Below are positions 24,401-39,400 of a DNA stretch of 64,000 nt, piece by piece. The first letter of the stretch is position 1. Each line of letters starts with the position of its first letter. Origin of the DNA: Zonotrichia leucophrys gambelii (taxonomy: Eukaryota; Chordata; Aves; Passeriformes; Passerellidae); contig NC_088176.1 of assembly GCF_028769735.1 (NCBI RefSeq), positions 20,025,501-20,089,500 of the forward strand, written 5' to 3'. A program made the translations under genes and the position numbers. Below the pieces are notes generated by a model. The model ran no database searches. It was not told the origin of the DNA and worked only from the letters and a program-made list of their open reading frames with translations.

Positions 24401-27400
24401 GAAGTACAATCCAAAACAACAAAATTGTAATACAAAATCCAACACTCCCTAAACAAACATCCAACCAAAACAGACCTAAATATCAAAAGCAAAGAGAGGA
24501 CTAAATAATGACAAAGATGGAAGAAACAATGAGGGAAATGCACTTACACACTGAGAACATTAAAAACATTCAGAAAGATACTGATACTTAAAATAAAGTA
24601 ACATCTCTTGCCTTCACTGTGGTATCCTGATGACTGAGCCTCATCTCCTTTCCGCCTAGACCGGCTAGAACTCCTCTTGCGGTCTGCCAGCGAGCCCTTC
24701 TTTGAAACATGCCTCTGATTGCACTCACTGTCAGTCAGGTGGCCTGGAAGAAGGAAGAACACAGCGGAGATGACAAGAGCCTTCAGATCAAGTGTTCACT
24801 GTGCTAAGAGCAGCAGGACTCTTGCTCCTTAGGAACCACAGACACTCCAGCACTAACTGGCAAGTTTAGGTTTTTGTATCTGTAAGTTTTTGGTTTGTCT
24901 TGGAGAGGACGTTCCATTTTTAAAGTCATAAAACAACAATACAACCCCTCCAACGATTCTGGTTAATGACAGCTTATCCAAGTGCCAAGGAAAATGTTGA
25001 CTCTGCTTTGTCTTCTAACAGTCTAAGGACACCACTTTTTTGCTGTCAGTTTTAATGACTATGAACATGAAACTCCTGAGGACAGCTTGCCAGACATTAC
25101 TCTGTTGAACAAAGACTCAAACACAAGAACAAATTACCATCTAATAATAAATGACTGCACATCACCAGCTGCTCTGCACTAACTATTCATCTCTTTGCCT
25201 GTAGCAAACACTAAGTAATCTGAGTTAGCCTAGTCTACAGTGAAGAAGCCTCACTTGGCTCTCAAGGGCCAAGCCAGCCAATTCACATCTGCCACAAGCT
25301 AAGAGCACACCCACAAACTACGAACATGGATCAGCTGACACACAACACTCCCTTACTACAGCTTGTGTCTGAATGCCAGTATTTTCTCTTCAACACAATT
25401 TACTCCCCATTTCCTCATATCAAATGGGAATTAAGACAATTTGACATCACAGGTTTTCTGTATTGCCTTTGCTCAATTCTATGGTTCTCACACAGTCACA
25501 GTCCTAAACCTGCAAGCACAAACACAGGCATGGCTTTACTCACGTGAGCAGTCCCAAGCAGAGATGCAGGATAAGAAGGGAATTTATGATAAGCTACAAA
25601 GACTTTTTTCTAGCCTTTATATCACAAACTTTTACCCCTCATAGGATGATAGGAAATCAAAGTCCCTAATAGCAAATAGTGGTCTAACAGCCCCCAGAGT
25701 GGATAGCTGGCCCTCCTGAGCCTTCTCCCTGCTCTAGAGATTAGCACCAAAATCAACAACATTAAAAGCAGATTCTACATATAAAATTGTACCTGCAACA
25801 GTTAAAAAACCAATTCACTGCAACTACAATTGCTACAAAGATATTACAAAAAATGAGCAGGAAGGAATCCAAACAATAAAAAGCAAGCTACACAAGGTTC
25901 ACTTTTCATTTGCAAAGGAAAGAGTCATTTTGTGGCGAATTTTTTTAGAAGCAAGCAGACTACATAAAAGAAAAGAAATTAAGGAAGCAAAAGAGAAATG
26001 TTGGCAATGAAAATAAAAGATGTGTAGCATTTTGGTACATAAGTCTGTGCTTTGATGGATTTTTTTCCCCTTCACAGCATGGACTGCCACATATCTTCCA
26101 GGAACTCCAAGAACAGAATTATCCTTGTAGTGGCCTCCCCAAGACAGAAGAGAGTGATGTTTCACTTCAGCATGCACAGCTTCTCTAGTTAAACATTCCA
26201 ATCTGATAAAGATTGTTTGGTAGGCATCCTTAACTACCATGAGAGAAACTATTTGACAGTATTTAGTGCTATTAGCACTAGCTGAGGGTTTGCAGTGAAT
26301 AAAGCCCAGCTCAGTCTTTTAGAATGAAGGCTGCTGGCTTTGCATTAATATTTTCTTCTCCTTTCAAAGACTGCAAATATTGTCCCATTGTCACCAGACA
26401 TCTAATTGCCATGGAGGAGATGTCAAGAATCAGAAGTCTTTAGGACACAGGCTTTGTTGTCTTTATTGGGACACAGAAACAAAGACTAAATCCAATATAA
26501 TGCATTAATATAGGAATTAAAATCCCAAGGATATAAACTAGCATTTAACACTCATTTTTTAAAATTCACTAAAACAACCATCCAAGACTTTTCAGTGCCT
26601 AGCAATGCTTAAAAGTTGTGTCTTGATGGATGTATCGCTTAAACACCTCATCCTCTAGACTTAGGATGGCTTTACAAGCAAACAGTAATATTCAAAGGAA
26701 AAGTTTGGTTTCACAGGAGTTCCATGTGTGTCTAAGAGCATGTCAGAGAAGGAAATTAAATCAAATGGGTTAAGACAGAATACCCTCTACTCCCTCCCCC
26801 TGAAATCTCAGTTGCATGAATAGGGCAGCCAGAATACGCACATTTTTCTCAGCAGCACAGGTGGGCAGGAGCAAGGAGAGGGCTCGTGCCCCACTCCTCT
26901 GCCCCCATTCTGAAGTACCCAGGAGCCTGAGGTCATGCAACCCAATGGTGGAGCTTCCCTGGAAGATGATGTGGGATGGGGTCCATAACTTTCTGGGCTG
27001 GAGTAGTGGGTAAATGGCCATTAAATGAAGAATCCTGCTCTTGCCCAGAATGATTCAGTTGACAGGTCAGTGTGGATGGCCTCTTTACAGCCCCACGGAT
27101 CGCCATTTGATGACAGAGCAGTTGTATTAGTTGGCAGACTGACTTTTTTTGGAAAGGTAGTGGGTAGGTAAAAAAAGAGGGGAAATGCCCAGACAAGTGG
27201 TTAGCTAAGGGGATGGACTGACTATGGCTAAGGCTGAATCAGGGAAGATAAGGACAACTGAATTTAGGTGGAGAAATGGGCTAAGCTGAAGGGAATAACA
27301 CAGGATAGAATCAATAGGAGAAGAAAGAAAAAGAAAAGGACAAAGTCACTAAAAATGACAGAACAAAAGGTTACATGCTGAACTTCATGCTTACATGTTT

Positions 27401-30400
27401 GCGACCATCCCCCTTACTTTTTCTGCCAACTTCTGCATGGCAAGTTTTGCAGGCAGGAACCTAACCCAATAAACTCTGTGCCATTTTTGCAGACTACTTA
27501 AAAAGTATACCACTATCTCTTTCAACGTTGTCTTCTTTGTACTCCAAAGACAAACATACATTTTTTCACATCACTCAATTTCTGCTCCAACTTTCTTTTC
27601 TTTCTTTCTCACACCCTACCCTAAGGCTATGACTGGTCCCTACAGCATTAGGTATTTGCGAAAACACTGCAAGGATTGTTGGGCTATCTTAACCTGGGTA
27701 TTACAGTTACTCGGGCCTCTGATGAAGAATGACAGAATACTAAATAAAATGAACTTGAAACATTTTTTTCAGATTTTGATGTACCATCAATTCTACAAAT
27801 GAACCAATTACAATACAAAAGAGGAACAACTTTACAAAAAAAGGACAAAGCAGTCTGACAGCTTTGACACTCTGGTGCAACCTAACAACTGCTGATTCTA
27901 CTCTTGGGTCTTCTTAGAAAATCTATTTAGGGAACATTAAAGTAACTTTTCAAACAGAAATAGCAGATCCTATTTCTGATGCTGCAGAAGTCCGACCTTA
28001 ACTTATGCACTACTTTTTTAGAAGTGATGTTGAAAGTTACTGCATGCAGAAACAGGCTGACTGTGGACACTGGCCATCAATAATCGAGGAGATCAAGTCT
28101 TTAGACTTCCAGTTAACCTCTTTTCAACTAGGGAGTGTGAGGCAGACTGTTCAGCTGCCCAAAGGAACATATATACAGACTATCTTCTCACTGGATACTC
28201 CGGCTTAACTTGCTTCCATGCACAGGCAGGAAATTATCTTATGCTCCTCACTGGTGCAGTAAATACTACCAGCACTTAAACAAAGTCTTTAGTTCCCAAG
28301 TATGAGGGACACTGGTGATGAAAGCACCTTTTCCAGACAGCTGCAACTCCTGAAATGAAGTAACTGCCCGGACATGAGAAAGTCGCTCACACAATTACCA
28401 AATCCTACAACGGGGCCATGCAGACTCCAACTCAAGAATTACATAACAGAGCAGGCAGTATTGTGGATAACAGAAAAACAAATCTCTAAATGCTTGTCTG
28501 GCTAGACACAGGTCTACAGAAGCCAACAAGACTTTTAATAATGGGGTTTTTTTGGTGAATGCCAACTGTTCATTACAAACCAAAAACTCAGCATATTAAT
28601 CACTGTTTGCTATATTCTATTACAAGTTGTGTGTATATATAGAGATATTTTCAACTGGAATCCACTGCAGTCATCTTATCTAGTGACCATGATCACACAC
28701 AGATGTAATGGTATCTGCTACCTGTGTCCCTGCTGCTTTGTGAAGCGGCATCATTCTCCACATTGTAGATGACTGTCCCCTGGGAGTCAGAGGAGAAGTG
28801 ACTGACCACAGACTCGTGGTGTGCCTGTTTGTAAGGATAGCTGTCTGTAGAGGAATCTGTCCGGGTATCACTGGAGATGGAAGGTTCTCTCCCTGGAGAA
28901 AAAAGTAATGTCAAGGAAGCAATGTCAAATTTCAATCTTTTTCTGCTCTAAAAATCAAGAAAGACTAAGAAAAGAGAGCAGGGGCAACTATACAGAAGTT
29001 AAGAGATAAACAGAATACCAAAGATACCAACTCAGATTCAAGAACACCAGAGATTATGGGAAAAGTTTGCTCCTTTGGAAGCAGGTAGACAGTGTCATTC
29101 CTTCTGAAACCCCATTTCTTTCTTCCTCTTTTATAAGTACAAGTTTACCAAATCTTTTTAATATGCAAAATTAAACTACATCCACTGGACTGCAAAGTAC
29201 ACATTAGTACCATACTGAAATTATTGCTCATTTTCAACACTGTTGAAAATGTTGAGTGCAACTACAATATGAAACACTGCTTTGGGGAAAGCAAAAAAAA
29301 ATTACTCAAGTACAAAACTATTAATAAGTGCAACAAGAACATCATGTTATAATAACTCACAGGTTTCATCTACTAAGACTCAAAAGCTATCTGGTATAAA
29401 CTTTGTACTGAAATACTTTTATCCAAAGCAACCTGCTCCTTCTCAAGAAGCCAGCATTGATGCCCTACTGAAAAGTATGAAGTATCATGATTCAGTTTCA
29501 ATACAATAATACTTGAACTCATTAGTGGAGATGAGAAGGGCAATCTCCTCCCTCCACTTTTCAGTGAATAAAACTTAAAAAAAGTAATTACAAGTAAAAA
29601 ATCTAAACAGTTTGAAGACTATTGGTAATTTTACATATGTGATATATACACTCCTTAATACACAGGATATTAGTTTCATACTCATTTCTCCAAAGAGAAA
29701 TTAAAAAAGAAAAAATACAATAAAGAAGGAAGTTATTCTTATGTTTAACTGAAAACGCTGACCTTGAAAGCACTTTGTATTTTTGGTTAGAATAAGCCCT
29801 GCAGTAAATGTCCTATTTAAGGACAGTTCAGATCTTTTGAAGTCAGAAACTGCAGTTATTGAAGTCATCAGCTAGTGTTTCTCTCTACATCCAAATCATA
29901 CCAGGTCCTTCACTTACCCCATCCCCCAGTTTCTTTCTCCAAAGTTTTTTGGAAAAAATTGCTATCCAAACAATCAACAGTCTTAGACCAAGAGAGAGGT
30001 TCACAGATAAAACACTGGAAATCCTCTTCAGAATTCTTGATCAGCTTTAACAAGCAACAAGGACCCCTGCTGACAATAATACACTCCAAAGAAGGAAAAC
30101 ATTCCACATGCCACATTTCAGTGCGAAGGCACAAGGCCCAGAGCCCACACTGCTTACCTGAGTCCTCACTGTCATAGCAAGTCCTGCTATATTGCTGTAA
30201 ATCCACCTGAGGGGGCAAGTCTTGCGTTGACACTGGAGTTCCTCTTGGATCTGCATAGAGCAGCAGCAAAGGCTGATAGTGACCCTTAATGCACTTTGTC
30301 ACAACATCTTTCCATTTTGGACCAATCTGAATTGACAACAAGAGGGAAAAAAAAAAGAAAAAAGAAAATTAAGGTTTTCTGTCATTGTTTTCTCTAATAA

Positions 30401-33400
30401 GTTCTCTTTTCCCCCCATCACAATTATTTCAGAGTTTGATTTTCTACTGACATACTTTAACTCTTTTATAGCCAGCATTGACATGGACTCAGCAAGAAAG
30501 CTCCTGAGCCAACCTAATTAAAATCCAGGTATTCATCATCCTATGGCTAAATTGATTACAATTCCTGCTAAAAATACAACTACAAAAATAGTAATTCCCT
30601 TTCAGATTTTTTTCTGTAACTTTTCATCCTCTGGAATGTTCTAACTTTGCATCAACCAAAAGGCAGAAGAATTTTTAATGAACAAAATGAACAATAAAAG
30701 ATACCAAGACAGTAAATTCATTCAAAGCTAAATACTTCAGGTGTGCAAATCTTTCTGCTGTGACAGAACCTCTGCAAGCACTGATAGGCCAGGCAACTAA
30801 TTCACATAGTAATACTCATCTCCCAGGTTTCACCTGACAGACTGAACATTTACTCCAACAAATTTGCTCTTTACATGAGTATTCCACTAAAGCACTGCAG
30901 TACCTATCCTTGCAAATTTTTCTGCTAAGAAGTATGACTGAATATATGCATTAAGAGGTTTTCACTCATTGAGACTATGTTTGGCATGTCTACAGGAGAA
31001 AATTTTCCTCTCTCACCTTTATGATTCCATGACTAGAAGGAAAAAAGGAGAGTGGCATGAAATAATGCCAAGCAATCTAATGGGTTATAATGTCCTACCA
31101 AGATCCCAGCACTGGTGCCTTTAATGTCAAGGACCTCATGCTTGGTGAAAAAGCTAAAAAAAAGCACTAACAGAAGAGCGGAAAATTTGTTGTTGGCAGC
31201 AAGCACTGGAGAAGACTGGCATGCAGACACTCAAGCAGAGTTCAACAACAGGCACTAAATAGCTATACTGCTTGTCAGCAAGGGAAAGACATGGGTGTTA
31301 GCTGTATGCACAAGCAACTGTACATTTTCAAACAGCATAAAAACAAGACTAGGAGTCAACAGAACAGAACTAAGAATAGGGCTTCTGAGATTTCTGGTAT
31401 GCTTTTTTAAAAAAATATTTCACTTTGCTGAGAAAAAAAGAGGAACAAATTTGTGAGGGGAAAACCAGCGAAAAACCCTCTCAAAATCTGTAGAAAATAG
31501 AATGGATTTACACACAAGTAGCTAACAAATTTCCCAAAGAGTGTTTTCCTAAACATTTTTTTCTCACCTCTTTGACATGAGCATCATCAAAGTACATCCA
31601 CTTGCGGATTTTAGTCTGGAAGAAGAAGGTTGAATAGTGTTTTCCATAGTAACAGATCATTCCCACCAAATACAGCTCCGAGTGTTTTGCTCTGTCATCA
31701 GTTACTCTGAAGAAGAGCTTCAAGAAGGGAGGCAAGAAAAAGAGAAAGAGAAATTAATAAAGTGCTCAGAATTTTACATACTGCTTTATATTCAAAGACC
31801 TCCAAGTACTATAGAGAGGTGTCAGGCTTTTATTTCAAAAGATAGAGAAAACAAGGCAATAAGTAATCATGCAATGTTTAAGCAAACTCAGAGACACAGA
31901 CCAGAAATGGATTCTGACCAACTCACGAGATGCTCTAAATTGAGTTAGACTTGGAGTATGTGTACACTTGAAGGGAAGACATTTACAACAAAGATAAAAT
32001 ACCTGTTACATAATTTGAATGTGGTTCTATTCCGAAAATTTGTATTCTGTGTCATGCTTGCTGATTATATCAAATACTGTTTAAAACATTCATTCCTTTT
32101 TGCAGAAACAAGGTGGTTTGGACAGTAAACAGCTGGCATTTATTCTGACTTGATCAAGGGCTATCCAGAATATAGACAGACTAATTTATGATGCTAACAC
32201 TTAGAAGATCAACTGAAGACATCAGCAGATCAAAATAATTCAGCACACAAGAAAAAAAAAATCTTGTCTCTTTAATTGAATTTTGTTAGTTTGAATTGCA
32301 CAGGTCTCATGTTTTAGTGCATTACTGCTTTACTACACAAAGACCACACTGTTTCATAACCACATTTCCATCAACTCACACTGATTCTGGTACATTGTGC
32401 ACTGGACAATGCTTTTTTTCTTTAAACATCATGTGTATTTATATATTAACTATTTTATGTAGTATCTCAATGCTGCAATAAGACACAGCTACAGTTTGGT
32501 ACACCAATAATTCAGCTCTAAAGCATCAGTTAGTGCAGAATAAGTGAATCCTCCAGGGAATCCTATTTAATTCAGTCTGTCATTCAATCACACAGTGCCA
32601 GCCACCATCTCTTAGAGACTGTTCAGTCACAAGTAACTCTTCAGTGTTATGACCACACATTTCACCAAAAAGAGGAGCTAAAGGTAAAAAAAAAAAAAAA
32701 CCAACAAAAATCCCAAAGACCACTAAACTACTTTTTGTCTTCAGAAGAAATAGAAATAAACTTCTGTTCTTTAAAATGAAAGAGCACATATGTATTTTTA
32801 TAGAAATAGCACAACCATGATCCAGAATTTCCTTTCACTTGAAAGTATTTTTGCAGTTTCAGACATTTCAGAAACTCAAGGATATAGAATTCACAGGTTT
32901 TTCTAAGGCTTTCAGAGACAGGTCACATCCTTGGTTCTACCCTCTACTCCTCTTTTTATGGACACCAAAAAGGTGGAGCTGGTGACTTTATATTTTTTCC
33001 ATTTGCTACTGTAGACTACCACAAAAAAGACAGCCTTTGTAAGTAGTGCCAAAATAAAAAAACAAACTCACATCTCCCAGTTTAAGGCAAGTTCCCAGAC
33101 TGTGAATCACATCCTCAGCCAGATCAGAATGGTCTGAGTCCCAAACCAAGCCAATGGTGATGATCTGTGGCGAGTTCATCAGCACACGACGAATACGGAT
33201 CTTCTCCCCACAGTTACTCTGAGCGGATAAATAAAACAAGACACTGAATTCAATTCTTCACTTGTTACAATGTTGGGGCAAGGCACTAACAAGTATAAGT
33301 CTCAGAATTACAGCTTCCAAAGAGGAGGTGGTGAAACACAGCAGAAACACTCAGTGCCAAGGTAGGAGCTTCTCATGTCAGAGATGAGATGTGCTATCAG

Positions 33401-36400
33401 GACTATCCTGCATTCTCAAGCTTTGAAGGAACACTGCCAATCCTTCCTCCTGCTATTGATAATGATTAAAACATAAGAGCACAAAATGAAGCTTATTTAG
33501 AACAAGATAAGCAAACATACATGGAAGATCCTAGTAACATTCTTAGGAATTGGACAGAAAGGTCACTTTTGATCAGAATCTCAGATTAAAAATTGTATCT
33601 ACAGAGACTGATGCTTTATATGACAGCATCAGGAAAAATTTTCTGCTTTGCTGTTAAATTTGAGTGTTTCTATAGGGTACCTCAAACACCCCATCTTAGA
33701 CAGTATAGTTAGGTCTGTATTTGTATAAACACGAGAACAGTAGCTGAAAGATGAAGAGATTAAGAGTTGTTTTAATAACTCAAATGAGTTCTACAATTCT
33801 TATTTCCTGTCTTGATTTTTCTTCCCATTTTTCACTTTTAAAATAAGTACCAGTGCACTTTGCAGGGGAGAGGGGTGTCAATGATGCAATGGAGTGAGGA
33901 GGAGAACATGACAAAAGCTATGACAAAGTGCATTCACAACATTCCTTTTCTCCCCTGTGGCACATGACAAAGGTACCCCTAGAAAATTGTAAGAAAAAAA
34001 AAAATTTCATGCTGAGAATCATTTCTCTTGTCTACAGAGTCCAGTTTCACAACAGGATATAATAATTTCTGACACTAAAACCAGGGAAGATATCACAAAG
34101 CACCTCTTACCCACAGCAATCTAGAAAATTTCATCAGAATTTCAGTCCCAAACATCACTGAGAGACAAAAATGAAAAATTAAAAAAAAAAAGAAAGAAAC
34201 TGCAGAGGACTCTGATGTTTAAATATTGATATGAGGTCTTAACATTAGGATGACTTTTTTCACATGTATTTTGAAAGGTTCTTTTAAAGTACAGGCAATT
34301 CTGTTTATTACCTCCCAACCTATCTTACTCTCACATTGTCTTCTTCGCTTCAGCATTTTCAGCATGACAGCAGGAACACGGCATCCTGATAAAAAGCTTC
34401 CTTACCATAACTTTGAGGCCACACTCAGCTAAACCTCAACAGAAAATTTTTTTTGAGTATAAAAAGAAAGGAGCAGCAAATGCCGGTATGCAATTTTATT
34501 CAACTGATGATTTCACAAAGAGCAGTTTGCCCTGACCAAGAATGTTTTTCTATTAAATTTCACATTCTTTGGTTATTAAATAGATGGACTCATATGCACC
34601 TTTTAAACGACAATAAAATATCTTAATTTCTTTTACTTAGATAAGTAGCCACCACTTGCCAATATTAAAAAGTATTTATTTCAATGGAGACTTTTACTGA
34701 AGGTTTCAGAGTTATAAACTGGGAGGGGAATCAGGTATAAAATGGAAATACTTACACTGACCCCAGGGACCAGGTACACAAGACCTCATGTTAAAGGTAA
34801 TGCACCTAACAGTAGCATTACATGAAGCAGCAACTCTGCAGCTGTTTCCTGCCCTATCTATTAATCAATATGTAAAAAATGTTTGATGATAACTCTTTTT
34901 GCATATTTATTAAAAGGCAGAACAAGATATTGAACTCTTACTTTAGAAATCTAGCACTTATGCTAGACATAAAAAAATCAGTATCTGTTCTTGTTTTAAT
35001 GCTTGTGGCTACTCAAAGCAGCACCCATCATCACTAAGTTTTCCCTTCCTTCACGGAGTACCTGTGAGACACTGAATTCACACCCAAAGAGAAGCAAGGC
35101 TACTCACTGGGCAGTTCCTCAGGTCCCCCATGGTGCTGGCATTCTGCAGCAGCTCTCCAAACATATCTGGAGTTGGCTTCTCCCGCCTCTCCAGCATACA
35201 AATAGCTTGATTGCTTCAGTATAGACAAAGCATGGAAAACAAAAGTTTAATAATAAAACCACAAACCCACACTAATCTAGTATATATTTCACCTAATTTT
35301 TTTATTAAATTAAGAAACTTTAAATACAGAACACTTTATATTTAACATTGTAGTACAGGAAAAAAAACCACATAGTTAATTGTGAATTACTACATCTTCC
35401 ACAAAAATACTGCACAAAGAAAACAAGTAGAACTGAAAATAGAAATAGATTGCTTTGTTTAAATTTTGTATCTTAAAAGAAAATTTAAGCAATTGATAAA
35501 TACTTGGTTTCAAAACTAAATATTTGCTTCAAAATGTGCCTCCTTCAATAAGCACAATTATAGTAAAGTAGCACAGAAAGACACACTCTGAATAAAACTA
35601 CAAACAAAAAATAGCATGGTACCCAATTGACTTCACTGCCCAAGTTGAAAGAAAGATATGTACACAAGAGTATTAGTGCTCAAAGCATGTTCCAGCTTAA
35701 AATGGTTTCAGAGATGAATAAATATATTAGCATGCATAGGAATTCTAAAAAAATGCATGACTTAAGATCTATTGTGATATTTCCTAAAAATACTGAATAC
35801 CATTTACATAACTATTTTGCCCCTTTTCTAACAAATAATATTCTCATATACGGTGCCTGCTGGAACCTAATGAAAATCTGCAGCTTGATGGAACAGCAGG
35901 CATCAGCCACAAGGGGGATGCTTTACAGTACTCTTGCTATAGAGGTGAAGTGGTACTTTTAGGAGATCTGCATGTGAAGAATACCTAGCAGTTTTCATGA
36001 CAATTTTTTCTGTAACTATAGATATCACTGAACCTATGTATCTCACATGCCAGACATAAAACAAAGAAAAGTTATTAATCCCAATAAAGATTTCAAGACA
36101 GAAACAAATAACAGATTCCGGCCTTAATCAGATTTAAAAACCTTCTAACCGAGCAGCCATATACTCAAACAAGACTTCTCCAGCATTAGCTCAAACAATC
36201 TGCTACAGACTTCAGCTCATGCTCTGTGCAGCACCTTTAAAGAAAGGTCACAGTAACCAGGGAAGTTCCCCCTTAACTAGATTAACCAGGAGCTATATAT
36301 TCATCCAAGAAAAGAGGATTTGAGAACTACAGGCTGGTCAGTCTCACTCCACCACCTGGGCCCATGACAGACTAAATCAATCCCCTTGGAAATCAACCCC

Positions 36401-39400
36401 ATGCATGTGAAGGATAAGGTGAGCCAGGGCAGTCAGCACAGGTTTACCAAGGACAAACCATGTCTCCAGTGAGAACTTCCCTTTCTGCATCTTCCCCTAG
36501 TTATTGAGAAACTGTCCTGGTGACCATGAAGGAGGAAAAAACCTTACAGTTCAGAACTGAAACAGAGAGCCCAGAGAAGTCATGGAATTTTTGTCCTTTA
36601 AGCACTTTCAAAACTCAGCTACACACAACCCCAAGCAGCCTGATTTAGCTTTGAAGTTTGCCCTGCTTTCAACAGGAGGATAGAGTAGATGTCCAAAGGT
36701 CCTTTTGAACCTAATTTTTTTGTTGTTTTTCTTATCTGTCTTCTTAAATCACTTGCTCAGACATTACAGTCTTTCAAATGTACATGAGTCCTTGCTACTA
36801 CAGTTGTCAAGATTCAGAATCATAAACAAGCAGACACACTGATCCATGCCTAAACTACCATCTTCTGCTTCACTAAATCCTCATGTTCTTTATCAGAGTT
36901 ATCAAAGCTCTGCCAACTTTGAACAAATCATGTTCTAGGCATTTAATCAATAAAGATCATAAAGATCCAACTGCAATACCAGGGTGGGAGGAGGAAAAAA
37001 AAGAAAGAAAAAGGTGGGGGGGGGGGGGCAGAGGAGGGGGATACCTGTGAAAAACTCAACTCACCAGAGTGAAGTTGTGGAAATATAATGTACCATCTGG
37101 ATGAAAGGTAATGGGTCAGAGGTGGCACCACAACTGGTACAAACACACTAAAGAAAAGAAAATATAATACATTGAACAAGATGAAACAGGTATTTCCACT
37201 GCAACACTTCTGCCTGTACATTTCTTTACTGTGGCAATGCATGTTTTAGGAATGAAAACATAAAACTTGACAACTGGTCCTTGGCATAAAGCACATATCT
37301 TTACCTCACCTGTTCAAATAAAGTCATTGCAAACTTCTGGTGGGAGACACAATGTGGTGCAGTGCAAATGTCTTCCTTTGTCTCATCTGCAATGTGGAAG
37401 TGAATTCGCATTAACAGGTTTTCCTAGCCAAAGGAAAAAAGGAAAAAATGCATTAGATAATTTCAACTGCAGACAAAAGTTAAGATACAAATCACAAAAG
37501 CATGCCAGATGCAATAATGTTAACGACAGAAGGCTCCTGCAAATTCATGAAAGTTACTTCAAAAACAAAGAAGTTGGTATTTCTTGGATAAAAAAAGGAA
37601 ATGCCCTCCACTTCTGATCTGAATGGCTGGATCAGGCAACCATTTATTTCATTTAATAGCACTGCTGAAGACTGCTGCTGATTTTTCTGTCCAGTTCTCA
37701 AGCATCCATGGATATGACCAAATGTAACACAGTACCTATGCAGTTTTAAAAATCACTGGATTGACACTAACTTCTCATCAACACAAAATAAATCAACTTC
37801 TACATTCCATGAGAGCTTTGAAATTTGCCACATCAACTATATTCTATCAAAAAGGGGGAGAACTAACAAATGAAGAGGCAGACTAAATTCTGTATGAAAC
37901 AAAAGGACCAAACATTTCCTAGATACTAATTAATACAATCGCATCTGTTTTAAAGTTTCCAGGAATCCTTGTCCCAAGACCTTCTCTCCTCCCACTGTTG
38001 CCAACATTAATCTGTGGGTGCCAGAAATCTCTTGGCAACTCTTCCAGCAGAACACTTTTCACTAACACTACTAGCTGCCTGGGTGGTTTATAGGCCTGCA
38101 ATGAACAGGTCAAGATTAATTACTTGGCAAAACATCTCTAACATTGTACAACTTCCCTTGAAAAATTTTCCTGTGGAAATGCAGTTTCAGAAAAACTGGC
38201 AAACAAAATGTCCTTTCACCCTTTTGAGGAGATCCTTAAAACTAGAATCCTGGATCATTCTTTTAGTGCAACTTTTTCACAATTCACATCTAAAGCACAC
38301 TGCAGAGGGCAAGCAGCACACATGCAAAAGAAACTGTAAAAACAGTTACCGATGCTATTACCATTTCCAAATCATTAGTCTGAGGATCCCTCTGTGCACT
38401 TTTCCAGGCCAGACATGCAAAGTCTGTTGCAATTTGGGGAAAGAAAAAATAGTGGGGAAAAAATTAAGGGGAAAAAAAAAAATCAGGGAAGATTGGGTAG
38501 TGGTGGGCCACATCTCTGCCTGACAAACCACCTTTCAGTTATACTCACAAAACATTCAGCAGCATCATCCATGATGCCCAGCTGGAAGCGTTGCTCATCC
38601 TGAAATGTCTTTGCAAGAGCAGTGCGCAGGGCATCGGAAGGCAGCACCTTCTCACTGCTACACTGAAACTGGTTGAATATACCCTAGCAAAAAAACAGAA
38701 AGACACTTAAGTTACTGTATTTTTCAAAATATGACTCAATTTGTATGAAAACAAACAGCAAACATTTAAGTTGTTTGGATCCAGCAACACACAGATACTT
38801 GTACAGTACACAGACTACAAGAACAAATCCCAGGAGTTCCTCCTTTGAAATCATACGCACCTTTGTGTATCTCTTCCTTTTCTTTCACAGATACAAGGGA
38901 GGGTTAGCAATTTAGGATAAAAATTCCCTCAGTGTCAATCCCCCCTGGATCTATTTGTCTTTCTCCAAATCTGATTCCTGAAGCAATGAACACCAAAACA
39001 TCGTGCTTTTTATTTCCATCTCTCCCTCTCCATTTAACTTTCTCACTTCCAGCTTACCCATGCCAGCTTGCTCCCTCTTTTAAGCAACTCTTTCCAAACA
39101 TCTCTAGCTCTTAAACAGCCACAACTTGATACTTGCACACTTGAAGAAATTTGCCCTTCCTAAGTCCAAGTGGGTAAGAATTAGATGATTTCTGTATCAG
39201 CATGCAGGAGGGAAAAGGCAGGATGTGAATAGGAACAGCAGTTCCCACGTACAGCCAGCTGTTCATTTGCTGCCATAAACCTGCATTTTCACAACTGTAA
39301 CTCACACATCACCTGGGTAACAACCATTTGCAAGGATAAGCAATTCTAAGAAGACACATTATTTTGTGAAATGCGGGTTATATGCATGGAAGTTCTCTAC

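Larger units (their letters stand above)
20796..24611 (-). other. USP54 introns 11 to 14 (298, 1018, 758 and 986 nt)
   Basis: Intron 11 is the GC-AG intron. The other three are ordinary GT-AG introns with no recognisable insert. Exons 12 to 14 lie within this span. Confidence 0.85.
28893..35107 (-). other. USP54 introns 6 to 9 (1889, 1354, 1241 and 1265 nt)
   Basis: The introns are AT-rich, with homopolymer runs (A15 at 32686, A-rich runs near 33990 and 34180) and the small hairpin at 29229. Exons 7 to 9 lie within this span. I see nothing else. Confidence 0.8.
35214..38548 (-). other. USP54 introns 3 to 5 (1125, 162 and 1851 nt)
   Basis: Intron 5 carries the CR1 fragment and the purine/G13 tract. 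Intron 3 carries a purine-rich run near 38440-38500. Intron 4 is the shortest in the gene. Exons 4 and 5 lie within this span. Confidence 0.85.

Noticed and set aside
24600..24612. Using a GT a few bases further on as the exon 11 donor
   Set aside because: It would add unrelated residues and break the phase into exon 12, while the GC cut fits consensus, phase and the human protein.
38014..38523. Open frame of 169 codons on the plus strand in intron 3
   Set aside because: It has no recognisable motif, lies close to exon 3 on the other strand and has ordinary intron composition. I take it as chance.
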